6,038 nt of DNA from contig WBUW01000208.1 of assembly GCA_008933495.1 (NCBI GenBank), positions 1 to 6,038 of the forward strand. The letters run 5' to 3'. This document shows positions 1-6,038 of the stretch, piece after piece. The stretch comes from Pseudorhodoplanes sp. (GTDB lineage Bacteria; Pseudomonadota; Alphaproteobacteria; Rhizobiales; Xanthobacteraceae). A program made the position numbers and the translations under genes. The notes below the pieces were generated by a model. That model ran no database searches, had not been told where the DNA came from, and saw nothing but the letters and a program-made list of their open reading frames with translations. Every line of letters starts with the position of its first letter. Within the stretch, counting starts at the first letter, position 1.

Positions 1-56
1 GGTCTTTGCCTCGCGCGGCCTGCCTGCTAGTAAGCGCGCGACCACGTGAGCCTGCC
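1..56 (+). other. Upstream leader or tail of a preceding gene
   Basis: This short stretch precedes the ileS start. One frame ends in adjacent TAG and TAA codons at 28-33, and another runs open from the window edge to a TGA at 47-49, seven bases before the ileS ATG. Either could be the last codons of an upstream gene, or the whole stretch could be untranslated leader. In related alphaproteobacteria ribF often precedes ileS, but nothing here is long enough to identify it. I see no clear promoter or strong ribosome binding site; the only purine-rich hint is GTGAG at 46-50. Confidence 0.3.
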
Positions 57-3000
57 ATGTCGAAGCCCGAACGCGATTATTCCGAGACCCTGTTCCTGCC
101 GCAGACCGATTTTCCGATGCGCGCCGGCCTGCCGCAGAAGGAGCCGGAACTGCTCGCGCGCTGGCAGAAAGAAGGCCTCTACCGCAAGCTGCGCGCGGCC
201 GCCAAGGGGCGCGTGAAGTTCGTGCTGCACGACGGCCCGCCTTACGCCAACGGCAACATCCATATCGGGCACGCGCTCAACAAGATTCTGAAAGACGTGG
301 TCACGCGCAGCCAGCAGATGCTCGGCTTCGATTCCAATTACGTGCCGGGCTGGGACTGCCACGGCCTGCCGATCGAATGGAAGATCGAGGAGGAGAATTA
401 CCGCGCCAGGGGCAAGAGCAAGCCCGACCTCTCCGATCCCGCCGCCATGATCGCGTTCCGCCGCGAGTGCCGCGCCTATGCCGAGCACTGGCTCAATGTG
501 CAGCGCGAGGAATTCAAGCGGCTGGGCGTCGAGGGCGACTGGGACAATCCCTATTCGACCATGAGCTTTCCGGCCGAAGCCCAGATCGCGCGCGAGATCA
601 TGAAATTCGCGGCGAACGGCACGCTCTATCGCGGATCGAAGCCGGTGATGTGGTCGGTGGTGGAGAAGACCGCGCTGGCGGAGGCCGAGGTCGAGTACGA
701 GGACTACACCAGCGATACGGTGTGGGTGAAGTTTCCGATCGTGAATGTCCAGGACATCCCTGAAGCTCGTGCTGATATAAGCCAGCTCCAGCGAGCGTTC
801 GTTGTTATCTGGACGACGACACCGTGGACGCTGCCCGGCAATCGAGCAATCGCTTATTCGTCAAAGGTCGACTACGGCCTCTATCGTGTCGATGCCGCGC
901 CAGAAGGAAATTGGGCAAAGCAAGGCGATACATTTATTCTTGCCGACAAGTTGGCTTCCGACGTTTTGAAGGCGGCGAAGGTCGAGGCTTCGACGCGATT
1001 GGATGGCGTCAATCCGAAGTCTATTCGGGAGTGTGTGCACCCTCTCAAAGCTCAGGGTGGCTATGATTTCCGTGTCCCTCTCCTCGAAGGCGAGCACGTC
1101 ACCGACGACGCCGGCACCGGCTTCGTGCACACCGCGCCCGGCCACGGCCGCGAGGACTTCGACATCTGGACGGCGAATGCGCGCGCGCTGGAGGCGCGCG
1201 GCATCAATACCGCGATCCCCTACACGGTGGACGAGAACGGCGCCTTCACCGCCGCCGCGCCGGGATTTGCCGGCAAGCGCGTCATCACCGACCAGGGCGA
1301 GAAGGGCGACGCCAACGAGGCGGTGATCAGGGCGCTCATCGAAGCCGGAATGCTCATCGCGCGCGGGCGGCTGAAGCACCAGTATCCGCACTCGTGGCGC
1401 TCCAAGAAGCCGGTCATCTTCCGCAACACGCCGCAATGGTTCATCGCGATGGACAAGGTGTTTTCCCTTTCTGCACCTCTCCCCTTTGGGGAGAGGTCGG
1501 CCGCGCAGCGGCCGGGCGAGGGGGAATGGACGGCGGAGGAGGCAAGAGCCTCTCACCCGGCGCCTTCGGCGCCGACCTCTCCCCGAAGGGGAGAGGTGAA
1601 GGCAGAGCGCGCCGCGTCCCGGAATGACCGGCAGACTTTGCGCGACCGCGCGTTGGACGCGATCAAGGCCACCCGCTGGGTGCCGGCGGCGGGCGAGAAC
1701 CGCATCACCGGCATGATCGAGAGCCGGCCCGACTGGGTGATTTCGCGCCAGCGCGCCTGGGGCGTGCCGATCGCGGTGTTCGTCAAGGAAAAGGGCGACG
1801 GCTCGGTCGACATCCTGCAGGACGAGACGGTGAACAACCGCATCGCCGCCGCCTTCGCGCAGGAGGGCGCCGACGCCTGGTACGCCAAGGGCGCGGCCGA
1901 GCGCTTTCTCGGCGCGCGCGCCGCCGAGGGCTGGAAGAAGGTCGACGACATTCTCGACGTCTGGTTCGATTCCGGCTCCACCCACGCCTTCGTGCTGGAA
2001 GACCCGAAACATTTCCCCGGCCTTGCCGGCATCCGCCGCAAAAAGGACGGCGGCGCGGACACCGTGATGTATCTGGAAGGCTCCGACCAGCATCGCGGCT
2101 GGTTCCATTCCTCGCTGCTGGAGAGCTGCGGCACGCGCGGCTGCGCGCCCTATGACGTCGTGCTGACGCACGGCTTTGCGCTCGACGAGCACGGCCGCAA
2201 GATGTCGAAGTCGCTCGGCAACGTGGTCGCCCCGCAGGACGTGATGAAACAGGCCGGCGCCGACATCCTGCGCATGTGGGTGTGCGCCACCGACTATGCC
2301 GACGACCTGCGCATCGGGCCGGAAATCCTCAAGACCACGGTCGAGACCTACCGCAAGCTGCGCAACACCGTGCGCTGGATGCTCGGCAATCTCGCGCATT
2401 TCCACGAAGAGGATCGCGTTGCCGTCGAAAAGATGCCCGAACTCGAGCGGCTGATGCTGCATCGCCTCGCCGAGCTCGACGGCGTCGTGCGCCAGGCCTA
2501 TGCCGATTTCGACTACAAGCGCATCTTCGCGCAGCTCAATGCCTTCATGACCGCGGACCTGTCGGCCTTCTATTTCGACATCCGGAAAGATACGCTCTAT
2601 TGCGACCCGATCTCCTCGCAAAAGCGCAAGGCCTGCCTCACCGTGCTCGACCACCTGTTCCGCTGCACGGTGACCTGGCTCGCGCCCATGCTGTGCTTCA
2701 GCGCGGAGGAAGCCTGGCTGTCGCGCTTCGGCGAGGGCGCGCCCTCGGTGCATCTGCAGGCGTTTCCGGCCGTTCCCGCCGCTTGGCGCAACGACGCGCT
2801 GGCCGACAAGTGGCGCAAGGCGCGCCAGGTGCGCCGTGTCGTCACCGGCGCGCTCGAACTCGAACGCGCGCAAAAGCGCATCGGCTCCTCGCTCGAAGCC
2901 GCCCCGATCGTGCACGTCGCCGACAAGGAGCTGTTCGCGGCCTTGGTCGATCTCGATCTCGCCGAACTGTGCATCACCTCGGCGGCGACGCTGGTGGAGA

Positions 3001-3200
3001 CCGAAGGGCCGGCCGAGGCCTTCCGCCTCGACGAGGTGCGCGGGGTTGCCGTCCTTCCGCGCCGCGCCGAGGGCCGCAAGTGCGCGCGCTCCTGGAAGAT
3101 TCTCGACAGCGTCGGCTCCGATCCGGCCTACCCGGACGTGTCGCCACGCGATGCGCAGGCGCTGCGCGAATGGGACGCCGTGCGCCGGGCGGCGGAATAA
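57..3200 (+). CDS. ileS: Isoleucyl-tRNA synthetase with an in-frame palindromic insertion
   Basis: This class Ia aminoacyl-tRNA synthetase charges tRNA-Ile in the cytoplasm and hydrolyses misactivated valine. The product is 1047 residues from the ATG at 57; an in-frame TTG at 6 is unlikely, because family homology starts only after residue 1. Visible motifs are HIGH at residues 69-72, the editing-domain signature TTTPWTLPGN at 253-262, HTAPGHGREDF at 358-368 with the expected editing aspartate (367), the QWFIAMD segment at 460-466, and KMSKS at 715-719. An anticodon-binding helical domain follows. The C-terminal zinc knuckle is degenerate: KCARS at 1008-1012 keeps only the first cysteine, and the later Cys pair is absent. 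The protein is longer than the 938-residue E. coli enzyme, partly because about 50 residues (roughly 468-526) are encoded by a palindromic repeat. Codons for residues about 230-341 are atypical. No stop or frameshift interrupts the gene, so it is probably functional. lspA follows 30 bases downstream. Confidence 0.97.
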   Translation: MSKPERDYSETLFLPQTDFPMRAGLPQKEPELLARWQKEGLYRKLRAAAKGRVKFVLHDGPPYANGNIHIGHALNKILKDVVTRSQQMLGFDSNYVPGWDCHGLPIEWKIEEENYRARGKSKPDLSDPAAMIAFRRECRAYAEHWLNVQREEFKRLGVEGDWDNPYSTMSFPAEAQIAREIMKFAANGTLYRGSKPVMWSVVEKTALAEAEVEYEDYTSDTVWVKFPIVNVQDIPEARADISQLQRAFVVIWTTTPWTLPGNRAIAYSSKVDYGLYRVDAAPEGNWAKQGDTFILADKLASDVLKAAKVEASTRLDGVNPKSIRECVHPLKAQGGYDFRVPLLEGEHVTDDAGTGFVHTAPGHGREDFDIWTANARALEARGINTAIPYTVDENGAFTAAAPGFAGKRVITDQGEKGDANEAVIRALIEAGMLIARGRLKHQYPHSWRSKKPVIFRNTPQWFIAMDKVFSLSAPLPFGERSAAQRPGEGEWTAEEARASHPAPSAPTSPRRGEVKAERAASRNDRQTLRDRALDAIKATRWVPAAGENRITGMIESRPDWVISRQRAWGVPIAVFVKEKGDGSVDILQDETVNNRIAAAFAQEGADAWYAKGAAERFLGARAAEGWKKVDDILDVWFDSGSTHAFVLEDPKHFPGLAGIRRKKDGGADTVMYLEGSDQHRGWFHSSLLESCGTRGCAPYDVVLTHGFALDEHGRKMSKSLGNVVAPQDVMKQAGADILRMWVCATDYADDLRIGPEILKTTVETYRKLRNTVRWMLGNLAHFHEEDRVAVEKMPELERLMLHRLAELDGVVRQAYADFDYKRIFAQLNAFMTADLSAFYFDIRKDTLYCDPISSQKRKACLTVLDHLFRCTVTWLAPMLCFSAEEAWLSRFGEGAPSVHLQAFPAVPAAWRNDALADKWRKARQVRRVVTGALELERAQKRIGSSLEAAPIVHVADKELFAALVDLDLAELCITSAATLVETEGPAEAFRLDEVRGVAVLPRRAEGRKCARSWKILDSVGSDPAYPDVSPRDAQALREWDAVRRAAE
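746..1080 (+). other. Low-GC, atypical-codon tract inside the ileS editing domain
   Basis: By hand count bases 781-1080 are about 56% GC (167 of 300), dropping to 47% in 901-960, while 1081-1140 is 73%. Codons such as ATA, CGA, GGA, TCA, ACA, CCA, TTG, TGT and GTT cluster here and are scarce in the flanking ileS sequence. The translation remains sensible IleRS editing-domain sequence, including the TTTPWTLPGN motif. The simplest reading is that a homologous segment from a less GC-rich relative replaced the resident one. Relaxed codon selection in a variable loop region is the alternative. The edges are approximate. Confidence 0.55.
1475..1597. repeat. Palindromic repeat element inserted in frame in ileS
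   Basis: Two 49-base arms (1475-1523 and 1549-1597) are inverted copies matching at 41 of 49 positions, separated by 25 bases. Each arm contains a perfect 10-bp hairpin, ACCTCTCCCC with GGGGAGAGGT around a 3-base loop (1475-1497 and 1575-1597), and a perfect 7-bp hairpin with a 3-base loop (1498-1514 and 1558-1574). The centre adds a small GAGGC/GCCTC hairpin (1539-1552). All three forward frames are free of stops across 1475-1596, so the element can be translated in any forward phase. It lies between the conserved QWFIAMDK and LRDRAL segments of IleRS, where other IleRS proteins have only a short linker. Such CTCTCCCC/GGGGAGAG palindromes are, from general knowledge, dispersed repeats of Hyphomicrobiales genomes. 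It has no coding capacity for mobility, so any movement would need an outside enzyme. Confidence 0.88.
1613..1631. repeat. Possible fragment of a second dispersed repeat
   Basis: Just past the palindrome, CGCGTCCCGGAATGACCGG resembles one end of the GTCATTCCGGGxCGCG-type intergenic repeat that I associate with Bradyrhizobium-like genomes. It is translated as part of the ileS insertion and fits no conserved IleRS segment. Only one short piece is present, so the assignment rests on memory of the motif and is weak. Confidence 0.35.
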
Positions 3201-3230
3201 TTGCTCGCTGAACGCGGGGACGACCGGGAT

Positions 3231-3758
3231 ATGCCTTCTCGAAAGCTGTCGACTTATCTCTGCGGCCCCCATAGCCGCGACGGCCTGTCGGTCGCGCTCG
3301 TCGTCGCCATGCTCGATCAGGCGCTCAAGCTGTGGCTCCTGTTCGCCCTCGACCTCGCGGCCGGGAGCCCGGTCCGCGTGCTGCCGTTCTTCGATCTCGT
3401 CCTGACCTGGAACAGGGGCATCAGCTACGGCCTGTTCCGGCAGGACGGACCCTGGGGGCCCTGGATTTTGCTGGCCTTCAAGATCGGCGCCGTCGCGCTG
3501 CTCTGGGCCTGGCTGGCGCAGGCGTCCGGACGGCTCACCGCGCTGGCGCTCGGCCTGATCATCGGGGGCGCCGCCGGCAACGCCATCGACCGGGCCGCCT
3601 ATGGCGCGGTGGTCGATTACGCCTACCTGCATCTTCATGCCGCAGGTCTTAATTTCGGATGGTACGTCTTTAACTTAGCCGATGCCGCCATCGTTGTCGG
3701 GGTGGCCATCCTGTTGTATGAAGTGCTCCGGGGCGAGCGCGCCGCAAAAGGGCCCTGA
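3231..3758 (+). CDS. lspA: Lipoprotein signal peptidase II (prolipoprotein signal peptidase)
   Basis: This inner-membrane aspartyl protease cleaves the signal peptide of prolipoproteins after the conserved cysteine has been lipidated. From the ATG at 3231 it is 175 residues, a normal length for the family. The family signatures are present in order: DQALK at 29-33, NRGISYG at 61-67, GGAAGNAIDR at 112-121 with catalytic Asp120, and FNLADAAI at 147-154 with catalytic Asp151. Four hydrophobic segments lie at about 17-41, 76-96, 103-119 and 143-164. A TTG at 3201, abutting the ileS stop, would add ten residues; I prefer the ATG because GGGGA lies about ten bases upstream and the added residues are charged. 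The ileS-lspA pairing is common in bacteria and suggests co-transcription. The segment 3646-3681 is unusually A/T-rich for this gene and includes a TTA leucine codon at 3675. Confidence 0.95.
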   Translation: MPSRKLSTYLCGPHSRDGLSVALVVAMLDQALKLWLLFALDLAAGSPVRVLPFFDLVLTWNRGISYGLFRQDGPWGPWILLAFKIGAVALLWAWLAQASGRLTALALGLIIGGAAGNAIDRAAYGAVVDYAYLHLHAAGLNFGWYVFNLADAAIVVGVAILLYEVLRGERAAKGP

Positions 3759-3804
3759 TTGCTGCCCAGCTTGGCATCCAAGGGCCGACGGCACCCAGAC
3801 TGCA

Positions 3805-3845
3805 TGGGACACCAGATTGCGTGGGACAATCGTGTTCGGGACCAA
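3805..3845 (+). repeat. Degenerate GGGAC repeats before the exported-protein gene
   Basis: GGGAC occurs three times in the short gap after lspA, at 3806-3810, 3823-3827 and 3838-3842. Two of these are followed by CCAGAT- or CAAGAT-type sequence and TGC, echoing the perfect 15-base tandem copies that follow from 3848. The group looks like a decayed repeat array. The copy at 3838 also sits where a weak ribosome binding site for the ATG at 3847 would be. No convincing terminator hairpin was found in this gap; the best is a 5-bp CTTGG/CCAAG stem near 3770-3783 with no T-run. Confidence 0.35.
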
Positions 3846-3846
3846 G

Positions 3847-4566
3847 ATGCTGCACCAGACATTGCTGCACCAGACATTGCTGCGCCGATCCAAGCCCGCT
3901 CCTGACCTCCGGTCCTTGCGCCGCCTCATGGCGCGCGCCGCGGTTGCGGCGGCGTTGGCATTGACCTTCGCCCTCGGTGGCGCGCCGAATGCGGCGGCCG
4001 CCGACGACGACGACGAAGCATTTGAAACCAAGGTTTTGAAGGGGTTGTTCGGCATCAAGGACGCGCCGCCGATCGAATACCGCGAGCGTTCGCCGCTGGT
4101 CGTTCCGCCGAGCCGCGACCTGCCGCCGCCGCAAACGACAAGCGTGGTCGCCGATCCCTCCTGGCCGAGGGATCCCGACCGCCAGCCGAAGAAAAAGTCG
4201 CGCGCTCCGCGCGATCCGAACGAAGCCGAAACGTCAGGTCGTCCGCTCTCCCCGTATGAGCTCGAGCGCGGCCGCCGCGCCGGCGCCGGGCTGACGCCGA
4301 CCAATTCGACCCGCGAAGAGCAGGGCGCGCCGCTGCGCCCGGGCGAGCTTGGCTATCGCGGCGGAATACTCGGAGCATTGTTCAAGGGCGGTTCGGAGAA
4401 GGATGAAGTCGGCGTATTCAAGGGCGAACCGCCGCGCGCGACGCTGACCGCGCCGCCGACCGGGTACATGACGCCGTCGCCGAACCAGCCTTATGGACTG
4501 TCGGCCAAGCGCGAGGCGCCGAAACCCTTCAAGCTTGAAGATCGCGGAATCGGCAAAGACTATTGA
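3847..4566 (+). CDS. Proline-rich exported protein of unknown function
   Basis: I do not recognise a named family. From the ATG at 3847 the product is 239 residues. An in-frame ATG at 3928 gives 212 residues beginning with a textbook signal peptide: MAR, a hydrophobic run rich in Ala/Leu, then APNAAAA before an acidic DDDDE stretch. From 3847 the same hydrophobic core is preceded by a 27-residue basic extension, partly made by the tandem repeat. A weak GGGA before 3847 and none before 3928 favours 3847 slightly. There is no lipobox cysteine. The mature part is low in predicted order, with many Pro, Arg and charged residues, two similar motifs (GRPLSPYEL and GAPLRPGEL), a short glycine/hydrophobic patch (GGILGALF) and a PSPNQPYG segment near the end. 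Position between lspA and an M16 peptidase suggests an envelope or periplasmic role, but that is inference. The open frame extends back into lspA, which is not evidence of an earlier start. Confidence 0.75.
   Translation: MLHQTLLHQTLLRRSKPAPDLRSLRRLMARAAVAAALALTFALGGAPNAAAADDDDEAFETKVLKGLFGIKDAPPIEYRERSPLVVPPSRDLPPPQTTSVVADPSWPRDPDRQPKKKSRAPRDPNEAETSGRPLSPYELERGRRAGAGLTPTNSTREEQGAPLRPGELGYRGGILGALFKGGSEKDEVGVFKGEPPRATLTAPPTGYMTPSPNQPYGLSAKREAPKPFKLEDRGIGKDY
3848..3883 (+). repeat. 15-base tandem repeat, 2.4 copies
   Basis: The unit CTGCACCAGACATTG is present twice in perfect copies at 3850-3864 and 3865-3879, with the periodicity extending to 3848 and 3883. The 15-base period equals five codons. 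Read from the ATG at 3847 it encodes a repeated LHQTL motif, so copy-number change would not break the frame of the downstream gene. Replication slippage is the likely origin. Confidence 0.9.
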
Positions 4567-4634
4567 GCCCGATGCGCGGCGTCGCTTCTCTCGGCTTGAA
4601 TGATTCCGCCCGCCTGACGACCGGACACGACCTG

Positions 4635-6005
4635 ATGACATCCCTTCCGCGGCTTGCAATGCGGGCTGCCGCTCCCGCCTTTCTGTCGCTTGCGCTGGCC
4701 GGGCCGTTGCCCGCGGTGGCGGCGCCCGACGTTTCCACCTTCACGCTCCGGAACGGGCTTGAGGTCGTCGTCATTCCGGACCGGCGCGCGCCGGTCGTCA
4801 CCCATATGCTCTGGTACAAGGTCGGTGCCGCCGACGAGGAGCCGGGCAAATCGGGGCTTGCGCATTTCCTCGAGCACCTGATGTTCAAGGGCACCAGGAA
4901 GAACCCGGCCGGCCGCTTCAGCCAGGTGGTCGCGACCGTCGGCGGACAGGAGAACGCCTTCACTTCGAGCGATTACACCGGCTATTTCCAGCGCGTCACG
5001 CGCGACAATCTCAAGGCCATGATGGAGTTCGAGGCCGACCGCATGACCGGCCTCGTCCTCACCGACGAGGTGGTCCGTCCGGAGCTCAATGTCGTGCTCG
5101 AAGAGCAGAACCAGCGCGTCGCCAACAATCCGGCCGCCCGGCTCGGCGAGGAGGTCGAGGCGGCGCTCTATCTCAATCACCCCTACGGCCGGCCGGTGAT
5201 CGGCTGGCGCAACGAAATCGAGACGCTCACCCGCGACGACGCGCTCGCCTTCTACCGCAAATACTACACGCCCAATAATGCCGTTCTCGTCGTCGCCGGC
5301 GACGTGACGGCGGCCGCGGTGAAGAAGCTGGCGGAAGAGAGCTACGGCAAGGTCGCGCGCCGTTCCGAATTGCCGCCGCGCGTGCGCCCGAAAGAGCCGC
5401 ACCAGCGCTCGGTGCGTACCACGACGCTGGCCGATCCGCGCGTCGCCCAGCCGAGCCTGCAGCGCAGCTATCTCGTGCCCTCGCACCGGACGGCGGCGGC
5501 GGGTCAGGCCGAAGCGCTCGAAGTGCTGGCGCACATCCTCGGCAACGGATCGAACAGCCGGCTGCACCGCGCGCTGGTCGTGGAACGCCAGATCGCGGTC
5601 AGCGCCGGCGCCTGGTATCAGGGCTCGGCGATCGACGACACGCGCTTCGGCGTCTATGGCACGCCGCGCCCCAATATCGGGCTGCCGCAGCTCGACGAGG
5701 CCATCGATTCGGTGATTGCCGACCTTGCCGAGCGCGGCGTGACCGCCGAAGAACTCGAGCGGACCAAGACGCGCCTGGTCGCCGACACGATCTATGCGCA
5801 GGATAGCCAGTCGACGCTCGCGCGCTGGTATGGTGTGGCGCTCACCACCGGCCTCACCGTCGGTCATATCCGCACTTGGCCCGAGCGCATCCGCGCGGTG
5901 ACCGCCGAACAGGTGCGCGACGCCGCGCGGCAATGGCTCGACAAGCGCCGCTCGGTGACCGGCTTCCTGGTCAAGGAGCATGGGCGGGAGGAGAAAAGGT
6001 CATGA
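4635..6005 (+). CDS. Exported M16 family zinc metallopeptidase, catalytic member
   Basis: This is a pitrilysin/processing-peptidase-type (M16) enzyme that likely cleaves peptides or proteins in the periplasm. From the ATG at 4635 it is 456 residues. The inverted zinc motif HFLEH is at 77-81, and Glu157, 76 residues after the second histidine, is the likely third zinc ligand, a spacing matching mitochondrial processing peptidase beta. The N-terminal half holds the FTLRNGLEVVVIPD strand and NHPYGRPVIG. The C-terminal half has the family GNGSNSRLHRAL segment and VSAGAWY, typical of the second M16 lobe. The first 30 or so residues look like a signal peptide ending near PAVAA. Alternative in-frame starts are TTG 4563, ATG 4572 and ATG 4659. 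I chose 4635 because it gives a compact signal peptide, but no start has a strong Shine-Dalgarno site. At about 450 residues it is one of the short M16 proteins that work as two-subunit enzymes, and a partner gene appears to follow at once. Confidence 0.93.
   Translation: MTSLPRLAMRAAAPAFLSLALAGPLPAVAAPDVSTFTLRNGLEVVVIPDRRAPVVTHMLWYKVGAADEEPGKSGLAHFLEHLMFKGTRKNPAGRFSQVVATVGGQENAFTSSDYTGYFQRVTRDNLKAMMEFEADRMTGLVLTDEVVRPELNVVLEEQNQRVANNPAARLGEEVEAALYLNHPYGRPVIGWRNEIETLTRDDALAFYRKYYTPNNAVLVVAGDVTAAAVKKLAEESYGKVARRSELPPRVRPKEPHQRSVRTTTLADPRVAQPSLQRSYLVPSHRTAAAGQAEALEVLAHILGNGSNSRLHRALVVERQIAVSAGAWYQGSAIDDTRFGVYGTPRPNIGLPQLDEAIDSVIADLAERGVTAEELERTKTRLVADTIYAQDSQSTLARWYGVALTTGLTVGHIRTWPERIRAVTAEQVRDAARQWLDKRRSVTGFLVKEHGREEKRS
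5986..5993 (+). promoter_or_regulatory. Strong ribosome binding site inside the M16 gene end
   Basis: GGGAGGAG lies eight bases before the ATG at 6002 and matches the anti-Shine-Dalgarno sequence well. It is embedded in the last codons of the M16 peptidase gene and supports the overlapping start of the next gene. It is the best ribosome binding site in the window. Confidence 0.8.
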
Positions 6006-6038
6006 CGGCCGCGATTACCAGGCTCGTTGCGGCGGCGG
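6002..6038 (+). CDS. Start of the next gene, probably the partner M16 peptidase (partial)
   Basis: The ATG at 6002 overlaps the TGA of the preceding gene as ATGA and has a strong ribosome binding site in front. Only twelve codons are visible (MTAAITRLVAAA), compatible with the start of a signal peptide. Proteobacteria often encode two adjacent short M16 proteins, the first with HxxEH and the second lacking it, that form a heterodimer. That context suggests the identity, but no M16 motif is visible here. The gene is cut by the window edge. Confidence 0.6.
   Translation, partial: MTAAITRLVAAA

Noticed and set aside
1475..1497. A strong hairpin considered as a rho-independent terminator
   Set aside because: It lies in the middle of an intact essential gene, has no T-run after the stem, and is one of four related hairpins of a repeat element.
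1394..1627. A 77-codon forward open frame across the ileS palindrome
   Set aside because: It is an out-of-phase reading of ileS and the repeat. Its SPLWGEVGR-like peptide is the usual spurious translation of this repeat type, not a gene.
1458..1634. The ileS insertion considered as an intein or self-splicing intron
   Set aside because: It is far too short for an intein and lacks splice-junction Cys/Ser and terminal His-Asn. It shows no group I or II intron features and stays in frame as translated sequence.
861..3638. A 925-codon open frame on the minus strand opposite ileS and lspA
   Set aside because: It mirrors a well-supported gene pair, has no recognisable domain, and is rich in Arg/His/Ala/Gly as expected from the antisense of GC-biased codons.
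3682..3846. Extension of the exported-protein frame back into lspA
   Set aside because: The extra residues are the out-of-frame reading of the lspA end, whose catalytic FNLADAAI motif is certain, and they would bury the signal peptide.
4560..5981. A 473-codon open frame on the minus strand opposite the M16 gene
   Set aside because: It covers almost exactly the M16 coding region, which has clear family motifs; the antisense translation is compositionally biased with no motif.

Overview
The window comes from a GC-rich alphaproteobacterium, most likely Hyphomicrobiales (Bradyrhizobium/Rhodopseudomonas/Xanthobacteraceae-like). The evidence is strong G/C third-position bias, the gene order ileS, lspA, small secreted protein, M16 peptidase, M16 peptidase, and a palindromic repeat of the kind scattered through such genomes. 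This placement is inference from gene content and style. No rRNA or other marker is present.

Layout: all real genes lie on the + strand and are closely packed. Bases 1-56 are leader or the tail of an unseen upstream gene. 57-3200 is a complete isoleucyl-tRNA synthetase (ileS). 3231-3758 is lipoprotein signal peptidase II (lspA), 30 bases after the ileS stop. 3847-4566 (or from 3928) is an unrecognised, proline-rich, probably exported protein. 4635-6005 is a catalytic M16 zinc peptidase with a signal peptide. A second exported protein starts at 6002 by an ATGA stop/start overlap and runs off the window; context suggests it is the partner M16 peptidase. No tRNA, rRNA, CRISPR array, insertion sequence or convincing terminator was seen.

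The most notable feature is inside ileS. The essential synthetase gene carries a roughly 120-base, nearly perfect inverted-repeat element (1475-1597) in its reading frame. It has two 49-base arms, each folding into two hairpins, around a 25-base centre. It is translated into about 50 extra residues at the point where the chain returns from the editing domain to the catalytic core, and it resembles in principle the in-frame palindromic elements known from Rickettsia. A fragment resembling a second repeat family follows it. Upstream in the same gene, about 330 bases of the editing-domain region have markedly lower GC and different codons, suggesting a recombination tract.

Together the genes form a plausible co-transcribed set for translation (IleRS), envelope lipoprotein maturation (LspA) and periplasmic proteolysis (M16 pair), plus an exported protein of unknown role. 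The co-transcription is inferred from spacing and orientation, not shown.
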